Of a DNA stretch of 64,000 nt, positions 61,400-64,000 are shown one piece after another; the stretch's first letter is position 1; each line of letters starts with the position of its first letter. Both the position numbers and the translations under genes were made by a program. Location of the stretch: contig NZ_JAIQXX010000002.1 in the NCBI RefSeq assembly GCF_021887715.1, positions 223,489 to 287,488 on the forward strand. Direction: 5' to 3'. Below the pieces are notes generated by a model. The model saw only the letters and a program-made list of their open reading frames with translations. It was not told the origin of the DNA and did no database searches. Origin of the DNA: Winogradskyella immobilis. Its GTDB lineage: Bacteria; Bacteroidota; Bacteroidia; Flavobacteriales; Flavobacteriaceae.

Positions 61400-62980
61400 A
61401 TGGCAGAAGTAAAACCAGCTGAAATATCAGCAATCTTAAAACAACAACTTTCAGGTTTTGAAGCAGGAGCTTCATTAGACGAAGTAGGAACAGTATTAAC
61501 TGTAGGTGATGGTATTGTACGTGCTTACGGATTAGCTAATGCACAATATGGTGAATTAGTAGAATTCGATGGTGGTTTAGAAGGTATTGTACTAAACCTT
61601 GAAGTAGACAATGTAGGTATTGTACTATTAGGAACTTCAGTAGGAGTTAGAGAAGGGTCTACAGTAAAACGTACATCACGTATTGCATCTATTAAAGTAG
61701 GTGAAGGTATTGTTGGTCGTGTTGTAGATACTTTAGGAAACCCTATTGATGGAAAAGGTCCAATTTCTGGAGAGACTTACGAAATGCCTTTAGAGCGTAA
61801 AGCACCTGGTGTTATTTATAGAGAACCAGTGACAGAACCATTACAAACCGGTATTAAGGCAATTGATGCTATGATTCCTGTAGGTAGAGGACAACGTGAG
61901 TTGGTTATTGGAGATAGACAAACAGGTAAAACTACAGTTTGTATTGATACCATCTTAAATCAAAAAGAATTTTACGATGCAGGTGAGCCTGTATATTGTA
62001 TATATGTTGCTGTTGGACAAAAAGCGTCAACGGTTGCAAATATTGCAAAAACATTAGAGGAAAGAGGAGCTTTAGCCTATACAACTATAGTAGCAGCTAA
62101 CGCATCTGATCCTGCTGCGATGCAAGTTTATGCACCAATGACAGGAGCTTCTATCGGTGAATATTTTAGAGATACTGGTCGTCCAGCATTAATCATTTAT
62201 GATGATTTATCTAAACAAGCAGTAGCTTACCGTGAGGTATCTTTATTATTACGTCGCCCTCCAGGACGTGAAGCATATCCTGGTGATGTATTCTATTTAC
62301 ACTCTAGATTATTAGAGCGTTCTGCAAAAGTGATCAATGATGATAATATTGCTAAAGAGATGAACGATTTACCAGATTCTCTTAAGCCATTAGTAAAAGG
62401 TGGAGGTTCTTTAACTGCTTTACCAATTATTGAAACTCAAGCAGGTGATGTATCTGCATATATCCCAACAAACGTAATTTCTATTACGGATGGTCAGATA
62501 TTCTTAGACGGTGATTTATTTAACTCAGGTGTTCGTCCAGCAATTAACGTAGGTATTTCCGTATCTCGTGTTGGTGGTAACGCACAGATTAAATCTATGA
62601 AAAAAGTATCCGGTACATTAAAATTAGACCAAGCACAATTCCGTGAATTAGAAGCATTTGCTAAATTTGGTTCAGATTTAGATGCATCTACTTTAAATGT
62701 AATTGAAAAAGGTAAGCGCAACGTTGAGATCTTAAAGCAAGCACAAAACGATCCGTTTACAGTAGAAGATCAGGTGGCTATTATTTATGCAGGATCTAAG
62801 AATTTATTAAAAGATGTACCTGTAGATAAAGTAAAAGAATTTGAAAGAGATTTCATAGAATTCTTAAATGCAAAGCATAGAGATATACTTGATACTTTAA
62901 AATCAGGAAAATTAACAGATGAGGTTATCGATACATTAACAAATGTAGCAAACGACCTTTCTGGAAAGTTTAGAGCTTAA
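61400..62980 (+). CDS. atpA: F-type ATP synthase subunit alpha
   Basis: 526 residues. Walker [10 protein letters not shown] at 171-179, [20 protein letters not shown], and [20 protein letters not shown] are intact, and the N-terminal barrel and C-terminal helical domain are complete. It is the non-catalytic nucleotide-binding subunit. The catalytic beta subunit and epsilon are not in this operon, as is usual in Bacteroidota. Confidence 0.98.
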   Translation: MAEVKPAEISAILKQQLSGFEAGASLDEVGTVLTVGDGIVRAYGLANAQYGELVEFDGGLEGIVLNLEVDNVGIVLLGTSVGVREGSTVKRTSRIASIKVGEGIVGRVVDTLGNPIDGKGPISGETYEMPLERKAPGVIYREPVTEPLQTGIKAIDAMIPVGRGQRELVIGDRQTGKTTVCIDTILNQKEFYDAGEPVYCIYVAVGQKASTVANIAKTLEERGALAYTTIVAANASDPAAMQVYAPMTGASIGEYFRDTGRPALIIYDDLSKQAVAYREVSLLLRRPPGREAYPGDVFYLHSRLLERSAKVINDDNIAKEMNDLPDSLKPLVKGGGSLTALPIIETQAGDVSAYIPTNVISITDGQIFLDGDLFNSGVRPAINVGISVSRVGGNAQIKSMKKVSGTLKLDQAQFRELEAFAKFGSDLDASTLNVIEKGKRNVEILKQAQNDPFTVEDQVAIIYAGSKNLLKDVPVDKVKEFERDFIEFLNAKHRDILDTLKSGKLTDEVIDTLTNVANDLSGKFRA

Positions 62981-62996
62981 AAGATATAAATTAATG

Positions 62997-63032
62997 TCAC
63001 TCAGAGTGAAATGCTGAACTTGTTGAAGCATT
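62997..63032. repeat. REP-like palindromic element between atpA and atpG
   Basis: Two adjacent small palindromes: TCACTC-A-GAGTGA (62997-63009) and AATGCT..AGCATT (63010-63032). The second resembles the 'tgctgaacttgtttcagca' intergenic repeat seen in many Bacteroidota genomes, from which this may be derived. Confidence 0.5.
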
Positions 63033-63062
63033 AAAACGAAAGAGTCTTTATAAATATAAAGA

Positions 63063-63923
63063 ATGGCGAATCTAAAAGAAATACGTAACAGAATATCATC
63101 AGTATCTTCAACGATGCAGATTACCAGTGCCATGAAAATGGTATCTGCTGCCAAGTTAAAGAAAGCACAAGATGCAATTACTGCAATGCGTCCATACTCT
63201 AATAAGTTAACAGAATTATTACAAAGTTTAAGTGCAACTTTAGATGCCGATTCTGGAAGCAAGTATTCAACTCAAAGAGAAGTTAATAATGTATTAGTAG
63301 TCGCTATAACTTCAAACAGAGGTTTGTGTGGGGCTTTTAATTCTAATATTATTAAACAAACACAACACTTAATCAGTAATGTTTACGCTGATAAAAAAGT
63401 GTCTGTTTTAGCTATAGGAAAAAAGGCAAATGATGCTTTTGTAAAACAAGATCGTGTTATTGGAAACGAAAGTCCAGTATTTGACGATTTAACATTTGAT
63501 AATGTTGCTACTATCGCTGAGTTTTTAATGGAAAAATTTGTTGAAGGTGAATACGATAAAGTAGAATTAGTTTACAACAGTTTTAAAAATGCTGCAACAC
63601 AGATTGTAATGACAGAACAATTTTTACCAATTGTTCCTGTTGAAGGTGATGCAGACACAAACTCAGATTATATTTTTGAGCCTTCTAAAGAAGAAATTGT
63701 AGAACAATTAATTCCTAAGTCATTAAAAACACAATTGTTTAAAGGCATTAGAGATTCTTTTGCTTCTGAACATGGCGCCCGTATGACAGCGATGCATAAA
63801 GCAACAGATAATGCTACCGAATTAAGAGATCAATTGAAGTTAACTTATAATAAAGCAAGACAAGCGGCAATTACTAACGAAATCTTAGAAATTGTTGGTG
63901 GAGCTGAAGCTTTGAATAATTAG
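63063..63923 (+). CDS. atpG: F-type ATP synthase subunit gamma
   Basis: 286 residues. The N-terminal helix (NLKEIRNRISSVSSTMQITS followed by AMKMVSAAKLKKAQ) and C-terminal helix (HKATDNATELRDQLKLTYNK and ARQAAITNEILEIVGGAEAL) form the rotor coiled coil, with SNRGLCGAFN in the middle. It is complete and ends the operon in this window. Its last 18 bases are part of a tandem repeat that continues downstream. Confidence 0.97.
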   Translation: MANLKEIRNRISSVSSTMQITSAMKMVSAAKLKKAQDAITAMRPYSNKLTELLQSLSATLDADSGSKYSTQREVNNVLVVAITSNRGLCGAFNSNIIKQTQHLISNVYADKKVSVLAIGKKANDAFVKQDRVIGNESPVFDDLTFDNVATIAEFLMEKFVEGEYDKVELVYNSFKNAATQIVMTEQFLPIVPVEGDADTNSDYIFEPSKEEIVEQLIPKSLKTQLFKGIRDSFASEHGARMTAMHKATDNATELRDQLKLTYNKARQAAITNEILEIVGGAEALNN

Positions 63924-64000
63924 ACTGAAGTATAACGGAAGTCAAATTAAATAAATCCGGAAGCTTTGAATAATTAGACTGAAGTATAACGGAAGTCAAA
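63906..64000 (+). repeat. 54-base tandem repeat overlapping the atpG stop codon
   Basis: A 41-base segment (63906-63946) recurs exactly at 63960-64000, a period of 54. It contains the last codons of atpG (EALNN and stop) plus about 23 bases of downstream sequence. The second copy reaches the window edge, so the array may continue. Confidence 0.85.

Noticed and set aside
63063..63262. Minus-strand open frame over the atpG start
   Set aside because: It is antisense to the highly conserved atpG N-terminus and the REP-like element.

Overview
The window is chromosomal DNA of a marine-type member of the Flavobacteriaceae (Bacteroidota). This rests on several lines of evidence: AT-rich sequence, promoters of the flavobacterial form (TTG at -33 and TAnnTTTG at -7), weak Shine-Dalgarno sites, a gliding/type IX secretion lipoprotein (SprE/PorW), a bactofilin and an atpZ-DUF6168-atpB-E-F-H-A-G operon lacking atpD and atpC, and many lineage-specific families (DUF4837, DUF4254, DUF5687, DUF5777, DUF6341, DUF6427). 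The genus cannot be fixed from sequence reading alone. I see no tRNA, rRNA, CRISPR, prophage or insertion sequence.

Layout. (1) 1-3.9 kb: cell-envelope genes (LysM protein end, DUF4837 lipoprotein, TatA, M23 peptidase, GH3-type adenylase). (2) 3.9-36.7 kb: one co-directional surface-polysaccharide locus. It holds a nucleoside-phosphorylase-like protein, a Wzz-like protein, rmlBACD (dTDP-rhamnose), cysQ-cysC-cysD-cysN (PAPS supply and PAP removal), wecB-wecC (UDP-ManNAcA), a Wzx flippase, an unusual MurB-like protein, an MBOAT/SGNH O-acylation pair, a pyruvyltransferase, three polymerase/ligase-type membrane proteins, glycosyltransferases including a WecG homologue, UDP-glucose dehydrogenase plus UDP-xylose synthase, a WecA-type transferase with an aminotransferase and a 4,6-dehydratase, and two paralogous polyprenyl glycosylphosphotransferases. 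(3) 36.7-39.2 kb: two minus-strand genes (WbuB-like glycosyltransferase, CapK-like ligase) converging on that locus. (4) 39.2-50.1 kb: housekeeping and regulatory genes (purD, upp, GT9, a PaaE-like reductase, a PadR module with a candidate operator, a LytTR membrane regulator, an OB-fold/YceI/DUF5777 trio). (5) 50.1-54.9 kb: a structured leader, a lipoprotein built of four long repeats, and an ABC exporter. (6) 55-64 kb: sprE, bactofilin and the F-type ATP synthase operon, ending in a tandem repeat that duplicates the 3' end of atpG and runs into the window edge.

How the genes fit together. The locus reads as Wzx/Wzy-type assembly of an acidic, decorated glycan. Nucleotide sugars are dTDP-rhamnose, UDP-ManNAcA, UDP-glucuronate/xylose and probably a 4-amino-4,6-dideoxy-HexNAc. 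Chains could start on undecaprenyl phosphate through a WecA-like enzyme or either of two PHPT enzymes, and could be decorated by acyl, pyruvyl and possibly sulfate groups. Notable gaps are the absence of any recognisable sulfotransferase and of Wza/Wzc proteins, and the small number of glycosyltransferases.

Most worth a second look: the nucleoside-phosphorylase signature in the DUF6909-type protein, the MurB-like protein with an insertion carrying an 11-T tract, LytTR-like direct repeats upstream of the four-repeat lipoprotein, the tandem palindromes at padR, and the atpG-derived tandem repeat.
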